Shown: positions 29,482 through 38,168 of the stretch, piece after piece
Layout: each line of letters starts with the position of its first letter
Numbering within the stretch: position 1 is the first letter of the stretch
Source: Sphingobacterium kitahiroshimense
GTDB lineage: Bacteria; Bacteroidota; Bacteroidia; Sphingobacteriales; Sphingobacteriaceae
DNA length: 64,000 nucleotides
Assembly (NCBI RefSeq): GCF_025961315.1
Contig: NZ_JAOQNK010000001.1
Location: forward strand, 4,030,001-4,094,000
Direction: 5' to 3'
Notes under the pieces: model-generated
Told to the model about the DNA's origin: nothing
The model's input: the letters and a program-made list of their open reading frames with translations, nothing else
Database searches by the model: none
Made by a program: the position numbers and the translations under genes

Positions 29482-30435
29482 ATGGAAAGTGTAATTCAGC
29501 TAAACGTAGCTAAAGAGGGAACCTATAGTGTATTGAAAGAAAGCTGTCACAATGCTCCTTATAAGCTCACACATTATGGTGCCCCAAAGCTACAGGAGCA
29601 TCTGGAAATGATTATCATGAGTGCTTCTCCCGGTATTATGGATGATGATACTTTGGATATTGAGATCAATATGAAAGCTGACACGCAATTGAAGCTTTTT
29701 ACACAGTCTTTCAATAAACTTCATCCGATGAAACGCGGAGCCCGACAGACAACTGTTGCACGTATCGCACACGACGCGGTCTTTCATTATATTCCACATC
29801 CAGTTACTCCTTTTAAGGATTCGATATTTAAAAATGAAAACAGTGTCTATCTTGAAGGTAATGCAGTTTTGATCTGGGCGGATGTTGTCGGTGCTGGGCG
29901 TATACACATGAATGAGGCTTTTTTGTTCAACAGCCTACACAGTACGACGAAGATATACCGCAACAACAAGCTGATCCTGATGGACAACCAGTTCCTGTCA
30001 CCTGCAAAACAACCGATAACAGGCCTGTTATTCTTTGAAGGATATACGCATCAGGCAACTTTTATTTTTTCAGCCCTATTTGCGAAAGAACTGAAGGAAG
30101 AGCTGGATGAAATTATGACTTTGGATTACAGTGATATTACATACGGTTTCACAAAAGCTGCGGATGATATTGTCATGTTGCGGGCTTTAGGAAATGATGG
30201 CGAGCTGCTTTACGATTTTATGGGTATGCTCGGACAATTGTGCTGGGATTTTACACAACATATCAAGGAAGAGTCTAGACTTGCAGGTATTGCTGAAGAT
30301 CAACTTGAGGAAAGTACTAAGGAAGTTGCTCCAGTACCGGTTGTTAAAGAGGTGAAAAAACGACCTGCTCTTAAAAAAACGAATGCGGTTAAGGCTCGTC
30401 CTAAGACGAAAAAAAAGGAGGTTGTGGATGCATGA
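29482..30435 (+). CDS. ureD: urease accessory protein UreD (UreH) with lysine-rich C-terminus
   Basis: Beta-helix accessory protein that docks UreFG on apo-urease. Family regions include LKLFTQSFNKLHPMKRGAR near residue 75 and the extended beta-rich segment to about 265. The normal length is about 270-280. Here about 40 extra residues at the C-terminus (from about 275) are rich in Lys, Val and Pro (KEVKKRPALKK..., KARPKTKKK), probably disordered and basic. The last 8 bp overlap the hypA-like gene start, which indicates coupled translation. Confidence 0.93.
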   Translation: MESVIQLNVAKEGTYSVLKESCHNAPYKLTHYGAPKLQEHLEMIIMSASPGIMDDDTLDIEINMKADTQLKLFTQSFNKLHPMKRGARQTTVARIAHDAVFHYIPHPVTPFKDSIFKNENSVYLEGNAVLIWADVVGAGRIHMNEAFLFNSLHSTTKIYRNNKLILMDNQFLSPAKQPITGLLFFEGYTHQATFIFSALFAKELKEELDEIMTLDYSDITYGFTKAADDIVMLRALGNDGELLYDFMGMLGQLCWDFTQHIKEESRLAGIAEDQLEESTKEVAPVPVVKEVKKRPALKKTNAVKARPKTKKKEVVDA

Positions 30436-30781
30436 GCTATCGATCGTAAGGGATATCTTTAGCACCTTGGAGGAAGCTTATCCGGGGCGGATGCAAGATA
30501 TTATCAAAGTGGAGATAGAGGCTGGATTGTTATGTAATATTCAGCCTATCCTGATTCAGAATGCTTTTGAAGCCTACGTGCTTGATGAAGCGTTGTTTCA
30601 GGATCTGGAGCTCGAGGTTAAATTATTACCCATCATTGCTTACTGCAAAGTATGTGCAATGAATTTTGAAGTACATTATCACCGGTTTGTATGTACTTGT
30701 GGACAGCCCTCTGACCAGATTATACAGGGGGAGGAACTGCGCATCAGTAAGGTGCTGTTTAATAATAAAACTGGTCATTAA
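30428..30781 (+). CDS. hypA: HypA/HybF-like nickel metallochaperone
   Basis: Predicted to deliver nickel to apo-urease, as HypA does in Helicobacter, rather than to a hydrogenase. The start at 30428 yields MHELS, whose Met1-His2 amine/imidazole pair is the HypA nickel site; an upstream start would bury it. The zinc domain has Cys73 and Cys76 at their usual places, but the second pair reads Cys89-Thr-Cys91, that is CxC instead of CxxC. GEELRISKV at the end is typical. Length 117 is normal. It overlaps ureD by 8 bp. No hydrogenase or hypB-F gene is present in the window. Confidence 0.88.
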   Translation: MHELSIVRDIFSTLEEAYPGRMQDIIKVEIEAGLLCNIQPILIQNAFEAYVLDEALFQDLELEVKLLPIIAYCKVCAMNFEVHYHRFVCTCGQPSDQIIQGEELRISKVLFNNKTGH

Positions 30782-30862
30782 AAATCAATGATATAAAAAA
30801 TAGATGTCCGTCTTGATTAAGGGAAAAATCTTAAAAATTGCGATCTGTTTATCCGATATGAT

Positions 30863-31321
30863 ATGCTTGTTATAGAAAGAAATTTAATCACTCCATCTGA
30901 AATTGATCCTTTGGTCATAGACCTACTGGCGATTGACTGGTATGAAGTCAACAAGACTGTTTTGAGTCGTGAGACAAGGGATGGCCGATTTGTGCGCCTC
31001 CATCGGACAGGCGGTACTGCTCTTGATGATGGAGAGTTTGTGTATTCTTCTCCAGAGGTCGCCATACAGATATATATCAAACCATGTGCTTGTATCGTTC
31101 TTAAATCTACAGATCTTAATGCTATCGGTCATTTTTGTTTTGATGTTGGCAATCGGCATTTACCTCTATTTTGGTTTGATGATGGGCTAGCACTTGCGTA
31201 TGATGGACAGCTCTATCCAGCATTAAAAGGGCAATATGGCAACAATGTTGTTATAGAAACGCGCACACTTTCACCAGCCTCTACTTTACAGGCGTTTGGC
31301 GCATCATGGTTATTAAGTTAG
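30863..31321 (+). CDS. second, divergent UreE-like nickel chaperone
   Basis: Paralogue of the UreE encoded at 27676. The two share the CFxxGNRHxPxF signature (here His99), the PCxC strand before it and IETR near the end, but little else, and this copy has an insert-free 152 residues without a His-rich tail. Eighty-one bp separate it from the hypA-like stop, so it is likely the last gene of the operon. It may be specialised for handover between HypA and UreG, as UreE-HypA pairing is known in Helicobacter; that is inference. Confidence 0.85.
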   Translation: MLVIERNLITPSEIDPLVIDLLAIDWYEVNKTVLSRETRDGRFVRLHRTGGTALDDGEFVYSSPEVAIQIYIKPCACIVLKSTDLNAIGHFCFDVGNRHLPLFWFDDGLALAYDGQLYPALKGQYGNNVVIETRTLSPASTLQAFGASWLLS

Positions 31322-31711
31322 AAGGTCAAATGGCCTGACTGCTATCTACATGATGTTAAGCTCTCCCTCCGCTTACCATCCCCAGCCGTTACTTTCGTAT
31401 CAGGTCACTTTATGTGAGGTTGGAAAATAGAAAGTTAATAGTTAAGATTCTTTCCGTTTAAAGTTTTCATTTGTTGCTCAGGCAAATGATTGATATTTAC
31501 TGATTATAAGTTAAGTAATTCTTTACTTCTGAAGAATTAGTTTGCGGAAATACTGATATGACAGCAGTATTTATACTTAATATTGAAAAAAATGAACTAT
31601 TTTATCCTTATAAAAAGTTATCTTTAATCAATAGTATAGATGTTCAATAACAAGTTTAAGTTTTGAATATTTTTATAAACCGATCACCTAAATTTTAAGT
31701 ACAACTGTATT
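31322..31711. other. 390-bp non-coding region after the urease operon
   Basis: AT-rich, with no ORF of convincing composition and no clear terminator hairpin after the second UreE gene. It must contain the promoter of the response regulator at 31712; TATTTTTA at 31668-31675 is a weak candidate. Confidence 0.5.
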
Positions 31712-32329
31712 ATGATTAAAGTGGGAATTATTGATAACAACGCACATACTCGAGAGGCTATTAAGCGTATTCTTGTGACACACACGTTGGGTGGCACCGC
31801 TATTCCTATAACAATTCTTTTTGATTTGGAATACTGCAATTTAACCCGGGAGGAAAAATCTCCAGTTCCTGATGTGTTGCTGCTCGATATTGAACACCAA
31901 GATACCTTGATCATGGAAAAAGTAAAAAAGCTTTTTCCAATGTCTGAGGTGATCATATTGACTAATCTAACGGATGTAAAAATTGTTCGTAAATGTTTTC
32001 GAAACGGAGCCGTCAGTTATCTGCTGAAGGGTACGTGTATGCAGGATCTTGTGCATGCCATACTTATTACGCTTAATCAAGGTTCTTTTATCAGTCCTAC
32101 TATCAATAGGGCACTGATCAACCAGGCTTTTAGTTCAAAAAAATACGAAGATCTGCTCACGGCGCGTGAGCTTCAAGTAGCCAATGGTATCGTTGAAGGA
32201 TTGAGTTATAAGCTGATTGCTGAAGAATATAAAATATCATTAGATACGGTACGTATTTATATCAAACGTGTATATCGAAAATTAAATATCAACAGTAAAG
32301 GCGAACTGATTGCGCAATTGTCGATGTAG
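31712..32329 (+). CDS. NarL/LuxR-type response regulator (orphan)
   Basis: Two-domain DNA-binding regulator. The receiver domain (1-125) has Asp8 in the acidic pocket, phosphoacceptor Asp59 (LLLDIEH) and Lys in LLKG. The C-terminal LuxR HTH (about 145-205) reads LTARELQVANGIVEGLSYKLIAEEYKISLDTVRIYIKRVYRKL. No histidine kinase lies next to it, so its partner is elsewhere or it responds to another donor. It is 89 bp upstream of the usher-like gene on the same strand and is the natural candidate regulator of the fibre locus. Length 205 is normal. Confidence 0.9.
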   Translation: MIKVGIIDNNAHTREAIKRILVTHTLGGTAIPITILFDLEYCNLTREEKSPVPDVLLLDIEHQDTLIMEKVKKLFPMSEVIILTNLTDVKIVRKCFRNGAVSYLLKGTCMQDLVHAILITLNQGSFISPTINRALINQAFSSKKYEDLLTARELQVANGIVEGLSYKLIAEEYKISLDTVRIYIKRVYRKLNINSKGELIAQLSM

Positions 32330-32418
32330 AGATTATTTCGTAACATGAAGATGTGACTTTATATATTTCTCACTGACCGAATTAAGACTGATTTTTGTTA
32401 TAATTTGAATTTCCTGAT

Positions 32419-35241
32419 ATGCGCATAAAATGTCTGTGGAGTTTCTTGTTTCTGATGTGTTGCTCATGTGTTTTCTTATCCGAAGCGAAAAGTCAACAGG
32501 TTGCTGATGTGGCCATAAGCTTTGATCAGGATACAGTAAGCGTAACAGGAGGTCAGACATTTTCTAATAAAATCAGTATCTGTAATTTAACGGATAAAAC
32601 CATCGAACTGATCCCTTCAGCTGTTGAGACGATGTCTTTATCGGGATTAATAAAGCTGCCGCAGCGAATTATATTACAAGCTCGGGAGCAAAAAAGCTAC
32701 CCATTAAAGTATATGGGTGATCGGAATATCTTAAAAAGTAATCATCAATCTTTTTCAATCGGTTTTTCTAGTGATGATCAATCCATCCGTTTACCCAAAC
32801 CGGTATCTTTTTTCATCAAATTGAATGATGAAAAAACACTTGTGTTACAAACGGAACAGCCAGCGTATTATTTGGATCTTTCCACCAATCAGGTACAGTT
32901 GCTCGTGCAGGCATCAAATTTTGGACTTGTACCGATTACATTTAAGCTTCTTTTTTCAGGCTATCCTCAAGGCTTTACCATTACCGGAGACGTTATGCAG
33001 GTTACCTTACAGCCCGGAGGGCAGACACTACTTCCTTTGACGGCTACTATGCGGTATAAAAGTAGTTTTCAGGATTTTGACTTTGTCATGCAAGGGATTG
33101 ATGAAGAGGGTCGAATCTTAGCGGCTAGTCGTGTCCGAATTATGCGGGTTGGAAGTGTTAAGCGGTTTGGAGCTATTAACAATCTTGAAAATGATTTTAA
33201 TAACAATACGGTCGCCTTGCAGTACCTCAGTTTGGGACAAGGAAATTCTATTTATCAGTTTCAGGCTTATGGAGATCTGGAGCTCGAAGAAAACAAAAAT
33301 CTGAACTACAGACTGAATATCGATTATTATCAGGAACAAAAGGCGTTAAATGCTTATGACACCTATATCGATTATCAAGATAAAGACTGGGGCATTAAAG
33401 TCGGGAATATTTATGAAAATCTGGATCAGACGATTAGTGGAAGAGGAGTTAAAGCGAGTTATAAATTTAGTAAAAATCGCTCGATCAGTCTCTATGGAGT
33501 CGAAAATAATTATATGCTATTCAGTCAGCTGCATAATTTGATTCCTGGAGCGAAAATTATCGGAGCTAATTATGCTGTTCTATCGGAGGATAATCAGGAA
33601 AGTTACCTCACCTATTTACATCGTGAACACAGTTATCGTGAGATCAAGAGCGATCAGGTAAGCGGAAAGACTGCAGTCCGGTTCAATGCACAGCAACAAT
33701 TGGGGCTGGAAGGAGGGTACAGTTTGGAGCGTACAGATTATAATGGAAGCAAGCATGCTTTTGCCATGGGCATTAATTATAACTATAGCACAGAACAGTA
33801 TCAGATAATGAGTATGAATTATTACAGCTCTCCCTATTATACCGGTTTGCGGAGGGGTTTAATACAGAGTGATACCCGGATCAGTAAGGTGTTAGAAAAT
33901 AATCAAAGTATCGCTGCCCGGATCAGTTATCTGGATAATAATCCCGAATTTCAGGAAAGGTATAAAGATTATTACATTAATAATCCTAGTCGGATCCAGA
34001 TTTATGAGCTTGGTTATCATACTGGTCTGGGCAAATTTCAACTGGATTTTAGGCCTTATTTTATTTTTCAGGAAGTGGATTATCAAGGCTTTGGAATTCC
34101 AGGTATCGGTCCTGCAAATTGGAAATCAAATGCCATTAGAGGAATTGGTGATATCAATTTTTTTAGTACGGGACATCGGTTTTCCCTGCGCACAGATTAT
34201 GGCTATACGTATAAGAATACTTCCAATAAGCCGCTTTCTCCCTTTCATTCGTTACGTGTGACGGGTACCTATGGATATCGGTTTATCGGTTTTAATACCT
34301 ATATCCAAATAAATCCTTACTACTTAAACGATTTGCTTGCTACGGCATCGGATGCAAATTTTAGAATTTATTCTTTTGGACCCAATATGCAGATCAATAG
34401 TTTTAAGGGAACGCTGCAGGCACAGGTCGCGGGTATGTACAGCTATTATGGATTTTCCCGAAGTAATAATTTATCGGTTAACGGAAATGCCAAATGGCAT
34501 TTAAAAGGGAACTGGAGTCTCACTGCTGACATCTTTTATAATTTTATGCGCAACCGCCTTCCTCTCAATTATCTATCTGAGGCAAATGCTGTAGAAACCA
34601 TATCGTTTAATAATCGACAGTTTCGAGTAGGTATTGAAAAGAAATTTTCCAAATTTAATAGTGCGAAAGGACATATGTTGCAGTTGTCTTTTTTTGACGA
34701 CAAGAATAAAAATGGCGTTAAAGATCCTGATGAAGCAACTCCCGAAGCAGTTGTGGTTAAAATTGCCGAAGATGTAGCGAGTACCGATGGAAAAGGACGG
34801 GTGAAATTTTTAAATATGGCTAAGGGTTCATATGCTGTCCTTGTTGAAAATAATCAAGGCTGGGTAGCTCAGGGACCCATCAGTATTGTTCTAACAAAAA
34901 ATCAACGGCTAGCTATTCCTTTGGTGAAAACACGAATTTTAAAAGGTAGGATTAAGCCTATAGCAGGTAAATACCTGCAAACAAATCCGGAGCTATCCGG
35001 TATTCGGATTAATGCAGTCGATAAGGAAAGTAATACGTTCACGACATTGAGTGATGCTGATGGCAACTTTACCTTTTTCCTGCCATTGGGGAATTACAAT
35101 GTAACAATACCGACGGCAGGTATGCCCTTTTCGATTGAAAATCCGAATCAGGAAATTGATCTAAGTGAAAAAGGAACCGTTTATCTCCAAGATTTTAATT
35201 ATAAAGATGAGCGTAGAAAAGTGGGTATTAAACGTTTTTAA
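32419..35241 (+). CDS. usher-like outer-membrane beta-barrel protein
   Basis: I do not recognise a named family. A signal peptide (1-26, SEAKSQ) is followed by two Ig-like domains (about 28-235), a long beta-barrel region (about 240-715, alternating aromatic strands, with GNIYENLDQTISGRGVKASY near 330), a Cna-B/SdrD-like domain (about 718-800, FFDDKNKNGVKDPDEATPE) and a CarboxypepD-like domain (about 805-930). N-terminal periplasmic domain, barrel and two C-terminal Ig domains is the order seen in FimD/PapC ushers, although classical usher sequence motifs are not visible. Its gene converges on genes for a PapD-like chaperone and pilin-like subunits, which supports an export and assembly role. 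The TAA stop lies within a TTAA shared with the opposing gene. Confidence 0.6.
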   Translation: MRIKCLWSFLFLMCCSCVFLSEAKSQQVADVAISFDQDTVSVTGGQTFSNKISICNLTDKTIELIPSAVETMSLSGLIKLPQRIILQAREQKSYPLKYMGDRNILKSNHQSFSIGFSSDDQSIRLPKPVSFFIKLNDEKTLVLQTEQPAYYLDLSTNQVQLLVQASNFGLVPITFKLLFSGYPQGFTITGDVMQVTLQPGGQTLLPLTATMRYKSSFQDFDFVMQGIDEEGRILAASRVRIMRVGSVKRFGAINNLENDFNNNTVALQYLSLGQGNSIYQFQAYGDLELEENKNLNYRLNIDYYQEQKALNAYDTYIDYQDKDWGIKVGNIYENLDQTISGRGVKASYKFSKNRSISLYGVENNYMLFSQLHNLIPGAKIIGANYAVLSEDNQESYLTYLHREHSYREIKSDQVSGKTAVRFNAQQQLGLEGGYSLERTDYNGSKHAFAMGINYNYSTEQYQIMSMNYYSSPYYTGLRRGLIQSDTRISKVLENNQSIAARISYLDNNPEFQERYKDYYINNPSRIQIYELGYHTGLGKFQLDFRPYFIFQEVDYQGFGIPGIGPANWKSNAIRGIGDINFFSTGHRFSLRTDYGYTYKNTSNKPLSPFHSLRVTGTYGYRFIGFNTYIQINPYYLNDLLATASDANFRIYSFGPNMQINSFKGTLQAQVAGMYSYYGFSRSNNLSVNGNAKWHLKGNWSLTADIFYNFMRNRLPLNYLSEANAVETISFNNRQFRVGIEKKFSKFNSAKGHMLQLSFFDDKNKNGVKDPDEATPEAVVVKIAEDVASTDGKGRVKFLNMAKGSYAVLVENNQGWVAQGPISIVLTKNQRLAIPLVKTRILKGRIKPIAGKYLQTNPELSGIRINAVDKESNTFTTLSDADGNFTFFLPLGNYNVTIPTAGMPFSIENPNQEIDLSEKGTVYLQDFNYKDERRKVGIKRF

Positions 35242-36647
35242 GGAGCCACAAAACTAAAGATGATATTCGTTGTATATGTTCCTGCCGGTTTGTTGAGCAA
35301 TTTTGAAGTTTCTGATGCAGGAATGCTGTATCTGATATTTAAGGATCTGTCGATTACAGGGTCAGCTCCATTAATAAGTTGCTGCGCGGTGGCAGACAAG
35401 GTTACGGTCTGCATACCGGTTTGACCTGGCATCGGCCCTATCCGCATGACATTTAGTGGAACGCTATTAACTCCAGAGGCAAAGTTTGCCGAAGTGGCTC
35501 TTACATACACGTTATAAGGCGTGGTTTTACTCAATTTTAAGTGCGCTGGCATATCTTGGTTAACACCGTTCTGGTAATGACTAGCTGTTGAAAAGGTTAA
35601 GTTAACTGTTGATTGGTTTGCTATTATTTCACTTAGATCGCTGACCACAACCTCCAGACTGCCAACACCCTGCGCTTGTAAAGTTCCTGTAGGATAGGTA
35701 GCAGTTGGCTTGTTCCAGGTGTAAGTGATCGGTACTGAATAGGTTCCTGCCTGTAAAAATCCCGCTTTAAGTTTTGTCGCATCAATTGAGAATGCGTAAT
35801 TCAGTGTCTGCGAATTATTCGTAGGTACAGCAAGTCCAGCAGCAGGAGTTAATCCCTGAACTGTGGTTGATAGTGTTATAGGCGTTGCTGTAGGGATTGC
35901 CGTTAGAGTGGTTGCCACTGAAGAAACAGGAGTGACCGGCAGGCTATTGTACGGCAATGTGGTGCTAAAACTGAAATTTGAATTACCTGTCTGTAAACTT
36001 GGTCTATAATTTACGGTGTTTGTAAGATTAATGGCTTTACTTGAACTAATACCTGCGGGTGTACGATAAAAACTCAAATTGTTAACTAAAATGCTGGTCG
36101 TTCCTGCGGTGGTTAATGGCGTTATAAAAGAAGGAACAATAATATTCATCGTATGCGTTGCTGGAGTGATCACATTCCCTCCTAAAAGACCGGGAGCTAA
36201 AAAAAACAGCTCAGCAGTATATGTTCCTGCCACCCAAGTGAAGCCAGCTGTGGCCAAGCGTAAGTTGTTGAGGACAGTGCCGGAAGCAACACTGGCAACT
36301 GCTGCAAATATATTTTGATTGGTCGTGGAAAGTGCAATTTCTGTAAAAGTACCCAGAACCGTGAGATTATTAATAGAGACCAGCTTGATATGTGCCAAAT
36401 TGAGTGGAGCAGGACCATTACCTCCAAGCGTATTACTGAAATTAGCGGTATTGGACTTGACACCGATTGTAGGTAATAGGCCGAGTGCAGATGTATAGGT
36501 GCCGGATGTGAAATTTTGTTGATAATCTGTTCTTGCGGTGATATTTGCTGCTGGTAGATTCACATTGATTTGAGCCTGTACATGTATGGTGTACAGGCTT
36601 GCTGCTAGTGTGAGGGCGCTCTTAATATGTAATTTCTTTTTCTGCAA
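35238..36647 (-). CDS. secreted three-module pilin-like (tip or adhesin) protein
   Basis: No named family recognised. A signal peptide (1-25, HVQAQ) is followed by three similar modules of roughly 110-160 residues, each ending in a Gly-Thr-Tyr strand: AGTYTAELFFLAP near 150, QAGTYSVPITYTW near 310 and PAGTYTTNIIFSFVAP at the very C-terminus. The single-domain protein at 37450 ends in the similar strand EVYTTTVTYTATQL. Such a C-terminal strand is a usual feature of pilin Ig folds. The protein is Thr/Asn/Ala-rich and lacks Cys, as surface adhesins often are. It overlaps the chaperone gene by 26 bp, so translation is coupled. I infer a tip or anchor subunit of the fibre. Confidence 0.6.
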   Translation of the reverse strand: MQKKKLHIKSALTLAASLYTIHVQAQINVNLPAANITARTDYQQNFTSGTYTSALGLLPTIGVKSNTANFSNTLGGNGPAPLNLAHIKLVSINNLTVLGTFTEIALSTTNQNIFAAVASVASGTVLNNLRLATAGFTWVAGTYTAELFFLAPGLLGGNVITPATHTMNIIVPSFITPLTTAGTTSILVNNLSFYRTPAGISSSKAINLTNTVNYRPSLQTGNSNFSFSTTLPYNSLPVTPVSSVATTLTAIPTATPITLSTTVQGLTPAAGLAVPTNNSQTLNYAFSIDATKLKAGFLQAGTYSVPITYTWNKPTATYPTGTLQAQGVGSLEVVVSDLSEIIANQSTVNLTFSTASHYQNGVNQDMPAHLKLSKTTPYNVYVRATSANFASGVNSVPLNVMRIGPMPGQTGMQTVTLSATAQQLINGADPVIDRSLNIRYSIPASETSKLLNKPAGTYTTNIIFSFVAP

Positions 36648-37419
36648 TTTTCAAGTCATATTGAGTTCCGGCATCTAGGATAGCTACAGCGAGGTAGCGT
36701 CCTTTGAGTGTTGCTGGTAAATCCAGTTGAATCCATTGTTCTGCCTCGGGTAACATTGCTATTGCAATTGATTTGACCGGGACCTCTTCTCCAGTCTCGA
36801 TATTGGTCAGTTCGAAACGAACGTAAGCATCTTTATTGATCTGACCCGTGTTTTTCACTTTAACAAGCATTTTCCGGACGCTATTGCCGCCTTCCGGCGT
36901 GATGAGACCTTTATCTTCAAAAGCTAAAAATTCCAGATCTCCAGTTGGCAGGCCAGTAGGGACATGATAAATCTGGATGCCCATTTCAAGGAGGACGTTC
37001 ATGTTCACGCCCTTTTGAAGTTCACCTTTCTGTTCTTTTACCTGTGTGAAAAATAGCATGCTATTGGTTAATACAAGCGAGGGGGCTTCATGCGGAATGG
37101 TCATGTTGAGATTGATATTTTTAGTCTCGCCCGGTGCTAATCGGAAAGAGTTTTCCGATAGCAATAACCATGTGGCATTGGATTGCTTGCGCTGGCCTAT
37201 AGGGTAATATTTTTTGACACCTAAGGAATCACGATCCCAGTCTTTCATATTTGCTACAAAATAGAATTCGGATGTTGAGGTGTTGCTAAAGGAAATGGTT
37301 TGACTGACTGTCTGCCCAGGCTCTCCCTTAAAAAAAATACGGGAAGGCGAAACAGAAATACCCTGAGCATAGGTCAGGGTATTTAGGTATAGAAAAACTA
37401 GCGTTAAATAAAATTTCAC
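36622..37419 (-). CDS. PapD-like periplasmic chaperone
   Basis: A signal peptide (1-18, LTYAQ) precedes two predicted Ig-like domains (about 20-150 and 155-265), the layout of pilus chaperones. The first strand region ISVSPSRIFFKGEPGQ with a conserved Arg, followed by TISFSNTSTSEFYFVA, and the later LAPGETKNINLNMTIPHEA resemble PapD-type domain 1. The second domain carries VKVKNTGQINKDAYVRFEL. The sequence is too divergent to name a family. Located between a subunit gene and the three-module protein, and facing an usher-like gene, it would bind and cap subunits in the periplasm. Length 265 is slightly above the 220-240 of the classical family. Confidence 0.65.
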   Translation of the reverse strand: MKFYLTLVFLYLNTLTYAQGISVSPSRIFFKGEPGQTVSQTISFSNTSTSEFYFVANMKDWDRDSLGVKKYYPIGQRKQSNATWLLLSENSFRLAPGETKNINLNMTIPHEAPSLVLTNSMLFFTQVKEQKGELQKGVNMNVLLEMGIQIYHVPTGLPTGDLEFLAFEDKGLITPEGGNSVRKMLVKVKNTGQINKDAYVRFELTNIETGEEVPVKSIAIAMLPEAEQWIQLDLPATLKGRYLAVAILDAGTQYDLKIAEKEITY

Positions 37420-37449
37420 AGATTAAGATAAAGTGTGCTACTGATTTGT

Positions 37450-38001
37450 TTACAATTGTGTTGCGGTATACGTTACCGTTGTGGTATAAACCTCTAAAGG
37501 TAAAGAAATTAATGAACTTGGATCTGCTATAGTATAGCTGATATTATAAACTGCATTTATTTCTGCATTGGCCGCCGATATAAATTCTTGATCAACCTGT
37601 GTTAGTGCCGTTATGGGAGTCAGAGTTCCTCCATGTAGGGTTGCGGCATCAACGGTTATGCCCACTATGCCCAGCGCAGGAAGATTTGTGGTATTAGTTG
37701 AGTTTGAAGAGGTAAATAGCCCGTCGGCACTTACTGCTAAATCATAAGGTTTATTACTGATCACCGTGAGATGTCCTGGTTTTGTAACTGTTTTGGAAGC
37801 CGTATATTCTGCTGCTGTTCCATAAACAAAGTTGACCGTTGGTGCTGCATCTAAAGCAATGGACAGGACGGCTGCCTGCAAATCAATGTTGACCGTTACA
37901 GGGGCAGTACTAACTGATACTTGAGCTTTGGCTTGTTGTCCCAGACATAGCGCGACCAGGGCAAATAAAGATAATATTAGGTTCTTTTTCATAATTCTCA
38001 T
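37450..38001 (-). CDS. pilin-like major subunit (DUF4402-like)
   Basis: Small exported beta protein of 183 residues with a signal peptide ending QAKAQ (27 or 24 residues depending on whether the ATG at 38001 or 37992 is used). The mature part is Thr/Ala/Val-rich, without Cys, with a final alternating strand EVYTTTVTYTATQL. The start of the mature protein (VSVSTAPVTVNIDLQAAVLSI) resembles DUF4402/spore-coat-U-type subunits. It is the first gene of the - strand set (subunit, chaperone, three-module protein), 30 bp upstream of the chaperone. I infer the main fibre subunit. Confidence 0.6.
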   Translation of the reverse strand: MRIMKKNLILSLFALVALCLGQQAKAQVSVSTAPVTVNIDLQAAVLSIALDAAPTVNFVYGTAAEYTASKTVTKPGHLTVISNKPYDLAVSADGLFTSSNSTNTTNLPALGIVGITVDAATLHGGTLTPITALTQVDQEFISAANAEINAVYNISYTIADPSSLISLPLEVYTTTVTYTATQL

Positions 38002-38168
38002 AATTATTATATGCTTAACACTGATTAAAATTAGTGATTATGAGAGGTATATCCAATGTAATGAAGTCACATAATGATGTTATAAAGAACGTGATACTGT
38101 TAGGTCGTTGGAGCGTGAGTAGGTTGGAAAGTTCGGGTTCTGCTCCGTCACTTCGTGACTTGGCCACG

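Noticed and set aside
30428-30781. A hydrogenase maturation locus based on the hypA-like gene
   Set aside because: No hydrogenase subunit or other hyp gene is present, and the gene is embedded between ureD and a second ureE.
32419-35241. Reading the large outer-membrane protein as a classical FimD/PapC usher
   Set aside because: The domain order fits, but the usual usher sequence motifs are not visible, so only usher-like is claimed.
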